From Lingula anatina (lineage: Eukaryota; Brachiopoda; Lingulata; Lingulida; Lingulidae): a stretch of DNA of 25,206 nt. Location of the stretch: assembly GCF_001039355.2 (NCBI RefSeq), contig NW_019775531.1, positions 36,895 to 62,100 on the forward strand, written 5' to 3'. Made by a program: the position numbers and the translations under genes. This document shows, in pieces, positions 1-9,605 of this stretch (positions are counted from its first letter, which is position 1; each line of letters opens with the position of its first letter). A model generated the notes under the pieces. That model did no database searches. It saw only the letters and a program-made list of their open reading frames with translations, and had not been told where the DNA came from.

Positions 1-434
1 TATGACCCTCTGAAAATTGCCATGCTTAAACTTAGTTTTGGGGGGTGGGGTGAAAAAAGTGGGTACAGTGTGGACAAGGTGGGTTATATTTTTAGTTTGA
101 AAGTCTTGGGGGGAAGAATATTGATCAACAAAATACATCATACATGTACATAGTAAATATATTGCTAGATAAGAGTATAATAAGCATATATATGAGTGAC
201 GTGTATGATAACTGAAAATCTGCTTCGAAAGCTGGAAAAACAGAAAATTGGGCATAAATCCCTTGAAATACAGTTTTATGGCATAACATTTGGCAGAAGT
301 TAAAAGGGTCCTCAGGCAAGTATTTCAGCCCAATAAGGTCAAATTCTGTGAACCCCCACCTTGCCGCACTTGTCTGGTGCTTAAAAAAACTGGCACTTAA
401 TTCCTTTCTATAAATTCACTATCTTATTTGTCAA

Positions 435-850
435 TCACGAGCTTAGGGATATCTGCATTCTTGGTATTAATGATATGGATATTTGTTTTGTTTTTCTTCT
501 GTTTAATCGCATATTGTTTGACCTAGACAAGCCCCATTTTGTGTCAGTAATTTCCTGTAGTTTGCTTTCATCAAATTGTCTACAGATCTCAGAAACTGTT
601 GTGTCAACCAAATACTTATGGTACAGAGATTCACCAAGAGGTAGATCTAAATCGTTTATCATCAGGACAAATAGCAACGGACCCAGCCATGTTCCTTGAG
701 GCACCGAGGCATCTATGTATTAGCTGCCACTCAGATCTTTTTTTAAACTGTTTAACTGTGACAAGTGTTAAATGTTTGGTCTTCGTGTCAGAATGCCTAT
801 TGTCTTCAAAGGAAATCCAAATATCCACAATTCAGTTTTTCAGGTAAGGC
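435..850 (-). pseudogene. LINE reverse-transcriptase relic
   Basis: Read on the minus strand, 704 down to 435 encodes VPQGTWLGPLLFVLMINDL, the RT block normally seen as GVPQGTxLGPLLFLxMINDL in Jockey/CR1-type non-LTR retrotransposons. It is followed by HKYLVDTTVSE, where the family has KYVDDTTVSE, and then by an NNMRLNRRKTK block matching the usual NNMxLNxxKTKE. Upstream, 705-850 holds an SEW-like piece in another frame, so a frameshift separates it from VPQGT. The catalytic YxDD motif reads YLVD, with the first Asp replaced by Val, and the reading frame closes about 60 residues later. This is a dead 5'- and 3'-truncated fragment. It lies just 3' of the SRCR exon at 877-1068 in the same orientation, probably within the next intron. 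The exact clade is not determined. Confidence 0.8.
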
Positions 851-876
851 ATTTCTAATGAATTATCCATACTCAC

Positions 877-1068
877 TTGTCTCTGCCAGATTCATATATA
901 CTGTTGGAGTGTGGGCTCCGGGGAAGCCAAGCTGTTTACACGCCACATCGGCGTTAGTCAGGTCCCAGTAGTAGCCACAAACCCTCCTCCAACTCCCGGA
1001 ATAGAAGATCTCCAAACGGCCTTCGTAATCATTAAATTTGTCAACAAGACGCAAATCTCCGTTAACGA
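877..1068 (-). CDS. SRCR domain N-terminal half exon (partial gene)
   Basis: A 192-nt internal exon read right to left. It starts after a pyrimidine-rich acceptor ending in CAG and ends at a GTGAGT donor; both borders are phase 1. It encodes VNGDLRLVDKFN, then GRLEIFYSGSWRRVC, WDLTNADVACKQLGFPG and a short tail. This is the first half of a scavenger-receptor cysteine-rich domain, with the two cysteines expected there (VCGYYW and ACKQLG). The extra cysteine of group B domains is absent (Tyr precedes EGRLEIF), and the domain is split over two exons, so it looks like group A. SRCR domains are extracellular ligand-binding modules of scavenger receptors and secreted defence proteins. The C-terminal half should follow at lower coordinates; none was seen in 1-876, so it probably lies outside the window. 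The candidate first exons at 9516-9597 and 11951-12032 end in the matching phase. Confidence 0.85.
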
Positions 1069-1141
1069 CTGGAAATATAAACAAAACCCCGCTGAAATCA
1101 AACATTTTATAAAGTGTCATTCCCAGCTAACACAATAAGTA

Positions 1142-1620
1142 AAGCGATACAAAAATCAAGCCATGACCAATTTTCTTTATTCAACTTCTTAAATGATTAA
1201 GGCTGATTTTTTTTATATAACCCTTCTATCCTGATTATTTTAACAATTTTAACAATGTGAAATCTGTTGCCTGTTACAATTGTTATGGTCTTAAGTATAA
1301 AGCAAATCTAGCAAATATTAGTATTAGTATGACGTAACGAGTCAGCAAAATTATTTACAAACACTTTTGCACAAGGTCTCTACTATGTTGAATGTTCCAT
1401 AACACCCGTCGTCCAAAACATGATAATGAAATGAAACAGCATCAGCAAATATTTACATACAGTTTTGTATCTAATTTAGCTTGTCCAAATGCAAAGGTGA
1501 GGATAAAGCAAACTGAGCTATTGCAGGACTCGTATTACAATTCTATATAAGTGCTGGAAGGTAAACTGCAATGAAGTAGTTTTAGAAATAAAAATTCTGA
1601 ACTCAAATGTGGTGGTTCTT
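1142..1620. other. Unannotated intronic or intergenic stretch
   Basis: AT-rich sequence with no convincing exon, RNA gene or repeat structure visible by eye. If the SRCR gene model is right, this is intron upstream of the exon at 877-1068. Confidence 0.4.
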
Positions 1621-1623
1621 TTT

Positions 1624-2343
1624 TCAGAACATTGTGTTTCTGCTACAAATTGATTGCCAAACGAGAACTGTGAGTAAGTGTGCTGTCATGGTGAAGCCTG
1701 TAGTTAACCCTGAAGTCAGCACTTGCAGATGGATTGAGATATGAGATGAGAATGTTACGCTCAGTGATCCCAGAGGCATCGGAATCTGGCCAACCATTGG
1801 AATGAAGCTGGTTTTGCTGAAGAACCAAGGTATTTCTCGTATCTCATCTATGGTCAAATGATGGTCCGTACACATTTTACAGAATACCTCTTGGAAGGGT
1901 GTGTGTAGGATTATATCGCCTGAGATGTCAGATCAGTCCAGATTTGGCGAGCAATCCAAGCCCATGGTATTCGTACACTGTTCCTTCTGGAACAGAACGT
2001 TACTGAGGCATTTTACTGTAACATTCTCAACAGATATCTCACCCCATTTGGAAGAGGTGACCTCAGAGATGCTACTGACTTCATCTTGACAACGCACTTG
2101 CTCGCATTTATCTTCTATTGAGCATACTGAGCACCCGTGATATGTATTGGAGTGAGAGATGTAGAGGAGCACCAATCCCCTTGTAATCTGGACCAACTCC
2201 ATCAAGCTATTTAGGAAGACTGGGACAATATTCCTCAAAACAGAATTGTTACATTTATGGAAGCAACCTGCGCCGCCTACAGGAGTTAATTGCAGTACGT
2301 TGTATACAGACATGCTGTTAGACACGTGACCTTTAACGAGCAC
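1624..2343 (-). pseudogene. Unclassified broken ORF
   Basis: On the minus strand, frame 2343 to 1624 is open for about 240 codons with a single TGA at 1933-1935. The first part is Cys-containing (GGAGCFHKCNNS, YHGCSVCSIEDKCEQVRC, VKCLSNVLFQKEQC). After the stop the frame continues with HTPFQEVFCKMCTDHH and IDEIREIPWFF. From about 1828 an alternative frame (NGWPDSDASGITERN, FRVNYRLHHDS) looks at least as protein-like until a stop at 1643, so a frameshift near 1830 is possible. I recognise no family; it may be a transposon-derived or retroposed fragment. The Cys-rich part could be chance, because this region is less AT-rich than its surroundings. No splice sites could be confidently assigned. 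Confidence 0.3.
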
Positions 2344-2526
2344 AACCTAATGCTAATTGTGTGTAAATATGGTGACATTTAGTGACGTCTTAAAATTTTA
2401 CATTTGTGGAAATCACAGTGAAACATTGGATTTGAAGGTGAACATATTATAAATTTAGATAACATAAAATACGGATATTGTCACCACTAATTTTATATTT
2501 GTATTTCTAAACCATTAAAAATGTTA

Positions 2527-2640
2527 CTATGGCATCTGGAATAAAAAGCAATGTTTATAACAATTTACACCTTGGAGGTGATCATTTGTAAATAAAAGCA
2601 CATGGAGTTGGGGTTGGGACAACCTTTTTAACCAATTTTG
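2527..2640. repeat. Diverged copy of the tandem-unit end repeat
   Basis: The words TCTGGAATAAA, CAATTTACACC, GAGGTGAT and TAAATAAAAGCA followed by a G-rich stretch also occur, in the same order and orientation, at about 10878-10957 and 13379-13464. In those two places they mark the right end of the 2.5-kb tandem unit. This third copy is isolated and more diverged, so the unit end is a dispersed repeat. Confidence 0.65.
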
Positions 2641-3007
2641 TATGTATTCAACATGGGTTAATAGCGAAAAACCGGTGTAACACGAATGGAAGTCCGCTAG
2701 GAACCATAGTCCGATCCCCATTACTCTGTACAGGTGACATTTGTCTTATACACTGTCCCCTGTACTCCAAGCAACCCTTACCTGTATTTATCAAATGGGA
2801 GCCGAACTACCATACCTACGACTCCCATTTCTGTTACACCTGCGTAGTTGTTTACGATTACACCATTATTTTGTTTCTGGCAAAATAACCATAAACGGTA
2901 CCAAAACTGCGAACATTAGTCCCTCGCATACTGACTTAGATGTGACAAATTAATTCAAGCATTCATGGAAATAATGCATATTACAGAATTTTCATTACGT
3001 TAACAGA

Positions 3008-3345
3008 TACGCGTGTAGACGACCCCACGCGGTATTAATAGGGGTAAGCGTTTATGCTGATTGGCTTCAACCGTGGAGATATATGGTCCCTTAATTGTTT
3101 GGTAGTTTTGACGCAGTTCTGGTGTTAATTAAAATTAAAAGATGCATTTTACTCACATTGTCCTTGGACGTGTTCGGGACACCCTGAAATGACGAATAAT
3201 ATAAGGATAACTGTAATTGCAATTATGACCCCCACATTTTTTCCCCAGCCAGGTAATATTGACCAAGCTAAGGCGATTACACCTACACGAAGAAATGTTT
3301 GGAAGTAGCCTAGCATGGTTACATATTTAAACAAGGCAGCAAAGC
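3008..3345. repeat. Dispersed repeat family, copy 1
   Basis: Shares ordered blocks with 5740-6045 and 18610-18815: TTTTGACGCAGTT, GGTGTTAATTAAAATTA, GTCCTTGGACG, TTCGGGACACC, a CCCCAGCCAGGTAA block and TTTGGAAGTAGCCTAGCA. Read on the minus strand, this copy happens to encode a hydrophobic run (GVIIAITVILILFVIS), which looks like a membrane segment. The corresponding stretches of the other two copies do not keep that frame, so I treat it as a repeat and not an exon. Confidence 0.7.
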
Positions 3346-3838
3346 TGTCAAATGTACAGGCAAAAACCAGAAAATAAAAACGCAGGGAATAGGATACTGT
3401 CAATTCTGATGAACTAATGTATTATGCTTACTGTAACTGCATAGCCAACATCAAATTCTTATTCTGCATAACATTGGATACGGATGAAAGTAAAATGTGT
3501 ATCAAGCATTAGACTAAGTTCCCATACCTAGATCAATCTAACAGGATCAATCCAACTCCAAGGGGTTTCTCACTAAATTGCTTTCAGTTTGAGAGTCTTA
3601 GGATTCTGGCATGCCAGTTTCAGTAGGCGTGACAGACAACTAAGCCACTGACATTGATGCAATTTAGCGAGAATTCCCATGGAGATAGATCGATCCACAG
3701 TTAGCGTGATAGGGTCTGGAAATAGTCCCTAAGGTGTCAGGCTGATAAGAGTTAAACCTTGGAAATGCCAGAATGAGGAACAGTGAAAATTACACACAAA
3801 AAAAAAATGCTTAAACTCATTAAAAAAAAATATCTATA
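3345..3838. other. Unannotated stretch
   Basis: No exon-like or structured sequence recognised. A few short internal word repeats (GATCAAT..CAGGATCAAT near 3531-3550) are seen and nothing larger. Confidence 0.35.
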
Positions 3839-3894
3839 TCTATCTATATATCTATATATATATATATATATATAATTAATTTTTTTTTTTTTGG
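3839..3894. repeat. TATC/TA microsatellite and poly-T
   Basis: TATC repeats grade into an uninterrupted TA run, followed by a T tract of about 12. Confidence 0.9.
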
Positions 3895-3929
3895 CTGTAT
3901 GTCAATCCTAAGAATCATTCTTGTAACTT

Positions 3930-4830
3930 AACAAAATACAGAAAATGTTACAAAGTAAGAGTACAGGGCTCCTGGCAGATGGGAGTGATAAGTCACAACT
4001 TGAAAATGCCAGTATAGCACTCTATAAACCTGCATTGCCTCCAAAACAGAAAACAATCACACTGGTTTTCAAACACAAGCTGCACTTCTGTCTTATGAAA
4101 CTTTTCAGTAAGTTTCAGTATCGTAAGTAACATGGTTTTCCCTTAATCGCTATCCTGGCAGCAGTGTCCAAAATAGGGTTTTCTTCAACTTTCATGCAAT
4201 AAAACATAATACTTAACAGCATAATGACCATCAAATTTTTTATAAAAAAATAAAAGTATCATGAATATTCAGAAAATGTGATTTGGGAAGGTCTTCAAGG
4301 CCATGGAAGTTCAGAGTCACACTTTCAAAATGCCAAAATGTAAACAAGAGATAACTGTACTGAAATGATTTTCTTTCCATTTTCAACACCTTTTTTAAAA
4401 CAAAATGATCAATAAACTGTCATTTTTAAATGTTCAACTAGGAAAATTGTTGACATAGGAAAAATAGCAATAGAACAATTTTCAATGTCCAATTTGCTCC
4501 ATTTGCAGATGCTGAACATAGTGAATGATTAAATCTGACAAACTGCAATGATGAGTTCCTTTCCATTTATGATACTTTATTACACAATGCACAATATTAT
4601 AACAGGTTTACCGTCATTTTTATATAATCAACAAACAATATTGTTAAGAAGCAGAAAATGTCAAAACAACACTTTTACATATCTTATTAGTTCCATAATG
4701 AGACTGTTAACATGCCTAAGAATTAAATCTGAAGAAATAACAATTATATACAAAAATACAGAAAATGCACAGCACTTCTGGTGGATGGGAGTATAAAATC
4801 ACATCTTGAAGATGCTTGTGTTTGAAAAAT
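3930..4830. repeat. Degenerate direct repeat pair
   Basis: The block CCTAAGAAT ... TACAGAAAATG ... GATGGGAGT ... TCACA..CTTGAA.ATGC occurs at about 3906-4010 and again at about 4714-4815, in the same orientation and roughly 810 bases apart. Weaker CAGAAAATG-led echoes lie near 4270 and 4651. This suggests an old, decayed tandem duplication. No gene is recognised here. Confidence 0.45.
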
Positions 4831-5255
4831 AATTTTAAAAAAATTTTAAATAAAACGTAAAAAATTCCAATAAAGCTGCTATTCAAACTTTTAATCTAGC
4901 TGTATTAACTTGATATTAATAACCCCACCAAGTTTGAGAAAAATAAAGCACTGTTATTCATCTATAGCATGTTGGCATAACACATTCTTTTTGTTGTAAA
5001 TTTATTTGCAATGTTAAACACCATTTATCTGCACAATTATCACCAAATCCTAATTTTGTGACACAGTTAAGAGAGCTAAACCTATGGGACTTTACAGGGA
5101 AATCTCAAGGAGTGTTTTATGTAATCTCATTTAATGGCCAATTGAAAATTAATGAGTAGGCAAGTGACTTTATAGACCTTAATTTAATAAGTGATCACCC
5201 AAGGGACAATTTTATAGACTGCCATCCGTACAGTACCATCATATAGCACAAAGGT
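4830..5255. other. Unannotated AT-rich stretch
   Basis: No exon, RNA or structured repeat recognised between the degenerate repeat to the left and the 162-bp triplicate to the right. Confidence 0.35.
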
Positions 5256-5720
5256 GTTGCATACATGCTGAAAAAAGTGAAAAAAACAACATTACTTCCC
5301 GAAAAATGACCCGATCATGCTGATTTTCGAACTTTACCTGCGTATTATGAATATTCATCAGTTCTGTAAGTTTCAAGCCAAAAGGTAAAATGGTTTTCAA
5401 CTTATCGTGTTATCGGTGCTGCATATATGCTGAAAAAAGAGAAAAAATAGCTTAAATTAACTAAAAATGACCCAATCACGCTGATTTTCGAACTTGACCT
5501 GCGTATTATGAATATTCATCAGTTCTGTAAGCTTCAAGCCAAAAGGTAAAATGGTTTTCCACTTATCGTGTTATCAGTGCTGCATATATGCTGAAAAAAG
5601 TGAAAAAACAGCATAAATTCCCTCTAAGTGACCCGATCATGCTGATTTTCGAACTTGACCTGCAAATTATGAATATTCATCAGTTCTGTAAGTTTCAAGC
5701 CAAAAGGTAAAATGGTATAA
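5256..5720. repeat. 162-bp tandem repeat, three copies
   Basis: Units start at about 5256, 5418 and 5579 with GCTGCATATATGCTGAAAAAAG-type sequence (first copy GTTGCATACATG). Each contains TGACCCGATCATGCTGATTT, a palindromic GAATATTCAT core and TTTCAAGCCAAAAGG. The period is 161-162 bases, and copies differ at scattered positions. The array abuts copy 2 of the dispersed family at about 5740. Confidence 0.9.
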
Positions 5721-5739
5721 AGGCCCTTTATGAATAAAT

Positions 5740-6045
5740 GTTTTTGTGTGTAAACGACCCCTGCCGGTATAAAAGGGTTTATGTGATTTGGCTTCAATAG
5801 TAGAGAAATAAGGCCCCTTGCCTGTGTTACAGTTTTGATGCAGTTTTGATGTTGATTTAAATTAAAAGAGATATTATACTCGCTCCTTCGATTTGTTCGG
5901 GACACCATGGAATGACCAATAATGTATGGAAAACTGTGTTCAACCGCCACATTTTCACCCCAGCCAGGTCATTTTGACCTTATACGATTGCACCTGCTCA
6001 TGACAGTGTTTTTGGTGGAAGACAGGCTTGGTTGTATGGTAACAA
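5740..6045. repeat. Dispersed repeat family, copy 2
   Basis: Carries the ordered blocks of the family: CGACCCCTGCCGGTAT, TGATTTGGCTTCAA, GTTTTGATGCAGTTTTGATG, TTGTTCGGGACACC, GGAAAACTGTGTTCA and CCCCAGCCAGGT. It is most like 18610-18815 in the central part and shares a longer left flank with 3008-3345. Confidence 0.7.
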
Positions 6046-6148
6046 ATGTTTTCAGCAGGGAACGTCTTTTGAACGTATATATGTATGTAGGACTGGCTTC
6101 TTTTTTAACCACACAGGTGTTCTCACATGTATGGTGGATTCAGAGGAC

Positions 6149-6149
<1 letters not shown>

Positions 6150-6201
<52 letters not shown>
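6150..6201. repeat. (TAA)n microsatellite
   Basis: Uninterrupted run of about 17 TAA trinucleotides. Confidence 0.95.
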
Positions 6202-6202
<1 letters not shown>

Positions 6203-6432
6203 GAGGCAAATAAAATAAAACCAAGCAATTGTGTTATTCCCCTGACAGCAAAATTGACTCAGTCTGACTTTGTATTTGCCGACTAAATTAAGCAAAATAC
6301 TTTTTTAATTTGAAGACCTACTTTCAACGTACGGGATGAAATAATTTTCAACTTTTTAAAATAATTATCATTTAAGACCATTCTTATTTGTTTTTGTACC
6401 ATTGCCTACGTTTGTTTGCTTTACATATATTT

Positions 6433-6436
<4 letters not shown>

Positions 6437-6474
<38 letters not shown>

Positions 6475-6530
6475 GTATATATATATATATATAATTATTT
6501 TCAACATATATATATATATATAATTATTTT

Positions 6531-6618
<88 letters not shown>

Positions 6619-6635
6619 AAAATAATTTCATTCAT
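6437..6635. repeat. (TA)n microsatellite with palindromic flanks
   Basis: Long TA runs are interrupted by ATTATTTTCAAC twice (about 6494-6506 and 6522-6534) and close on the right with the inverse GTTGAAAATAAT (6615-6626). The whole tract is therefore an AT-rich near-palindrome able to form a long hairpin or cruciform. Confidence 0.9.
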
Positions 6636-6698
6636 GACTTCCGCTAAATTCTCCGTGAGAACACGATATTTTGCGGGATTTAAAGTTTCAAGGGGCAA

Positions 6699-7270
6699 GT
6701 GTGGAGTGTACATGACGGACACCATATCGACGAGTGCTCGATTCGATCTGAATTTTCAAGGATTTGTAACATGATAACACCTGATTTTTTTCGAAAACAC
6801 ATTCATACGAGTACTTGGAATAGAAATTTAACGGATGTACCTGATGACTTTTCCAAGAAAGAACTGAAAACGTATCTCATAGGACATAGGCCTACGATAA
6901 GAAATTTGTGCAGACATTCAAAAGTCTGAAAGCTTATTATTCAAGATGGATATGTGCAGAAAATCTACATGTAACAGCTTCAGTGGACCACTCTGTGTCA
7001 CCAGAAAACTGCCATGTTTTAAGCTAGACGAAAACAACAGGCCATATTTAAATCAGAAACATAGCTAGCCTACTTCACTCAAGTCCAGGGTCAAATGGCT
7101 GTGTACAACATTCATGTGTATGATTTTGTTTTGTGCACAGAGAAGGATCTCTTCATTGAATCTGTTCTGTTTGATGCTGTTCATTGGGCATCTGTGGTTC
7201 CTAAACTGACCAGTTTTTACAAGACATTCATTTTGACAGAGTTGGTGTACGCTACTATTAAACATTTTTT
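6699..7270 (+). pseudogene. Internally deleted SWIM/YqaJ-type protein relic
   Basis: One plus-strand frame gives two recognisable ends of a larger protein. The first part contains TSTWNRNLTDVPDDFSKKEL and, after a stop, QDGYVQKIY, reminiscent of the region before the SWIM zinc finger in large animal proteins that also carry a YqaJ-like nuclease domain. After further in-frame stops the same frame gives LAYFTQVQGQMAVYN, then YDFVLCTEKDLFIE and WASVVPKLTSFYK, the C-terminal signature of YqaJ-type PD-(D/E)XK proteins (YxQVQGQM...DFVxxTxKDLxIE...FY). The zinc-finger core and nuclease centre that should lie between are missing. With at least four internal stops this is a dead, internally deleted copy. 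Family assignment rests on motif recall, so it needs a profile search. Confidence 0.6.
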
Positions 7271-7329
7271 TCATTTTTGTTTTCATTTAAAAATTCAAGC
7301 TTTATTCTATACATGCATTTAATACCAAA

Positions 7330-8050
7330 CTAGAATATGTGCAATATTATTCTGCATTGTGATCTTGGGTTGAGAAAATCTTTAGTGTTTTAGATTTTCA
7401 TGCTGTAATAATAATCCTTGCATGATAATTTTTTTTTTTTTTTTGAAAAATATTTTTTCTTTTGTGTATTTAACATGGATATAGATATTGAATAAAACTG
7501 TGATAAAGTAAAGGTTTTAAAATATGGTTGTATCAGATGGCGCTATTATATAGGTTTTACTGGAATACAGTATAATGGAAATGGTTCTCAGGAATGAACT
7601 TTCATCTTTTTAGACTAGAATTTTATTTTATTGATCAGTTGATGCAGGATTCAAGTGCAATTTGTATATTTTTTTATGTATTTAGCAGTGCAATGGATAT
7701 CTAATTACATTGTGATATAGTAATGTTTTTAATTATAACTTGGTCTCAGATGATGGTGCTTTAAATTAACATTTCCCATGTAGGTTGGTTTAATTTTACT
7801 CAGGTGTTAATGTGCAGCTTTTTTTAGATTAATTTTAATTGGAAGATGGCACGATGCTAGTGCCTTTACTAGTACAGTAATTTATTTGCAGACTTAGACA
7901 TGCAACAGCTCAGCAGTGAACAAATCAAATATCTTTATGATTATATTTTTGTACGCAGTTTTACTTTTCTAAATAAAACGATGAAAGAAAGTAATTTTGC
8001 TGTGATTAGCTTCTTCAATATAATTTTTCTACTCCTCTCCGCCGTTTCGG
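7330..8050. other. Unannotated stretch
   Basis: Very AT-rich, with a T tract at about 7430-7444. No coding or RNA feature recognised. Confidence 0.35.
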
Positions 8051-8070
8051 CCCATGTCGCACTTAAAGTA

Positions 8071-8352
8071 CTACAGGTATTTAGCCGTTTTGCGTGACTT
8101 TGGCAAATCAGCTGATGGTACTGCATCAATAGTCATACTATCTTTCCTGTTTGGCTTCCCGGATTGGAAGTTACAGCCACAGACTTTGAAGTTGTCAGTT
8201 ATATCTTTCAATGAAATGTTCGAACGACCAGCGGCACTAATCCATAGCAATTTCGGAGGTCTGACCTTTGGAAAAAAAAATCTACAAACATTGTCTGTTC
8301 TACCTCTCCGGTGGCTGCAGTTATACACACAGCAGTTGTCATGGCCACCCAT
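8071..8352 (-). CDS. THAP zinc-finger domain exon, zinc ligand altered
   Basis: Minus-strand ORF of 93 codons beginning with ATG. It has the THAP layout: CCVYNCSHRRGR at residues 7-18 (first zinc cysteines), FFFPK at 25-29, the invariant Trp at 37 (LLWISAAGR), VCGCNF at 57-62, SGKP at 64-67 and AVPS at 77-80. THAP domains are about 80-90-residue C2CH DNA-binding fingers found in animal regulators and P-element-like transposases. The usual His of the C-x2-H pair is Asn at residue 61, so zinc binding should be impaired. The frame stops right after the domain; a weak GTAGTA donor at 8073-8074 could instead continue the gene, but no downstream exon was found. It lies between the SRCR exon and the candidate signal exons, so it is either nested in their intron or a transposon relic. 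Confidence 0.7.
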   Translation of the reverse strand: MGGHDNCCVYNCSHRRGRTDNVCRFFFPKVRPPKLLWISAAGRSNISLKDITDNFKVCGCNFQSGKPNRKDSMTIDAVPSADLPKSRKTAKYL

Positions 8353-8419
8353 TACAGATAATTGCGAACAGCGAGAGATCTACTTTACATCGTGACAGCC
8401 ATGAAGGCCCCTTCTACTC

Positions 8420-8490
8420 TTGCCCCCTGAGAAACAGTCCCGCACAAAATGGCGCGAACTGCGCATGCACACGATTTCGTGGAAAACACT
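8420..8490. promoter_or_regulatory. GC-richer promoter-like segment upstream of the THAP exon
   Basis: Immediately upstream of the THAP start (minus strand) the base composition turns GC-rich. It contains AAAATGGCGCG (YY1-like) at 8446-8456 and TGCGCATGCA (close to the NRF1 site) at 8460-8469, with no TATA box. This is typical of broadly expressed animal promoters. Assignment is by motif only. Confidence 0.35.
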
Positions 8491-9515
8491 CTATTGGGGG
8501 GGGGGGGGGGCTTTTGAATAACGTTTTATCTCCACTAGGAGAGGTCCTGAGATGCTAAACTTGTATGGATTTATAAAGAAATATAAGATACATTAAAGTT
8601 TTAAGAGCTGTTGGTTTTAAGGGTATTGCTCTCGTCTTGACCAGCAATACACGCTCTATCACTTTTGACCCATCAGGTTTGCCTTCGAATACATGTTTGA
8701 ACTGCTCATTTGACCAGTTATAACCAAGAAAATTTTCGAGAAATGGGTGAAAATTATGTTAAGGTGACTCAAATGCCGACTGAAGAAAGCGGCGACACAA
8801 CATATATTCCGCCATTGTTATTCACTGTTTATGTGTAAAATCCACGGTCGGGATGTCTTATAAATGATTTAGTGTTTAGCTTCAAAGTACTGCATACTAA
8901 AACACATAAATGGAATCGCATGTAAAATAATCGATTGTGGTTAATCTGTTCAAAACCATACTTCAACCAAAATATCGATATAAGAACACTACAAATATAT
9001 CGTTTGAGAAGATAAAAAGTCATTTGAATTTCTAAAAAGAAAATTCGGAAAACACGTGGATCTGATAGCAGTCATCAACAATTCCAAAATTCAACCTTTT
9101 TTGCATTATGAAGTTCAAGTTTTATATGTTGCATATATCAGTTTATGTGAGATAACTGTTCGGGTCTGTTTTAATTTATGGACACAAATATACAGTGCAT
9201 ATATACCACCAATTCAATGGCAAATGGCAGCCTGTTAGAAATTAAAAGAAACATTTGAACAAACTACTTTTACACCATAAAAACCTGTCGGTGAAGATAA
9301 GTGAAGAGCAAAGGCCAAAAAATGATTCAAGAAACACCTCGCAGGATTTAAATATAAGTGACACACTCTGGTGATTTAACTTGTTTTCAAAACCTTATCC
9401 TATGGTTTATTATACACAAATATATTGAAAACCTAATGCACACGTAAACAGACGGGATACTAGTACTCCCATCTAACTTTAATTGAAATGCAAATGTAAA
9501 TTAAAATGCGCCTAC

Positions 9516-9597
9516 CTGTCATGAGAAAGAAAAGGACTACATATTGCACTGCAAATGAGGCCTTGCTACACATAACACACAGCTCTGTCACACCCAT
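9516..9597 (-). CDS. Candidate signal-peptide first exon, copy 1
   Basis: Minus-strand 82-nt coding exon: an ATG in near-ideal context (ACCATGG), 27 codons, then a CAG/GTAGGC donor leaving a phase-1 end. The peptide starts MGVTELCVMCSKASF and continues into a hydrophobic core (AVQYVVLFFLMT), as expected of a secretion signal. Phase-1 exit matches the phase-1 entry of all SRCR half-exons in the window, including 877-1068 downstream on the same strand. The second tandem copy at 11951-12032 differs by one base here (Ala against Thr at residue 13), while flanking DNA differs by several percent, which suggests constraint. A TATATAG sequence lies about 50 bases upstream of the ATG (9647-9653). Joining to the SRCR exon is an inference, and further exons may lie between. 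Confidence 0.55.
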
Positions 9598-9605
9598 GGT
9601 TGCAT
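9588..9605 (-). promoter_or_regulatory. Short overlapping upstream ORF, copy 1
   Basis: An ATG eight bases before the main start opens a five-codon frame (MQPWV, stop) that overlaps the main ATG in another frame. It is identical in copy 2. Such an arrangement can lower or tune initiation at the main start; no function has been shown here. Confidence 0.4.

Noticed and set aside
3149-3403. Minus-strand ORF with a strongly hydrophobic run, possible membrane-anchor exon
   Set aside because: The region is a copy of a three-member dispersed repeat, and the other copies do not keep the hydrophobic frame.
5624-5950. Minus-strand 108-codon ORF
   Set aside because: It spans the end of the 162-bp tandem array and a dispersed repeat; the coding look comes from repeat phase.
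6388-6774. Plus-strand ORF rich in Tyr-Ile repeats
   Set aside because: It is the translation of a TA microsatellite.
8496-8510. G run as a possible G-quadruplex regulator
   Set aside because: It is a single homopolymer at the tandem-unit boundary, variable between units; no separate evidence for function.
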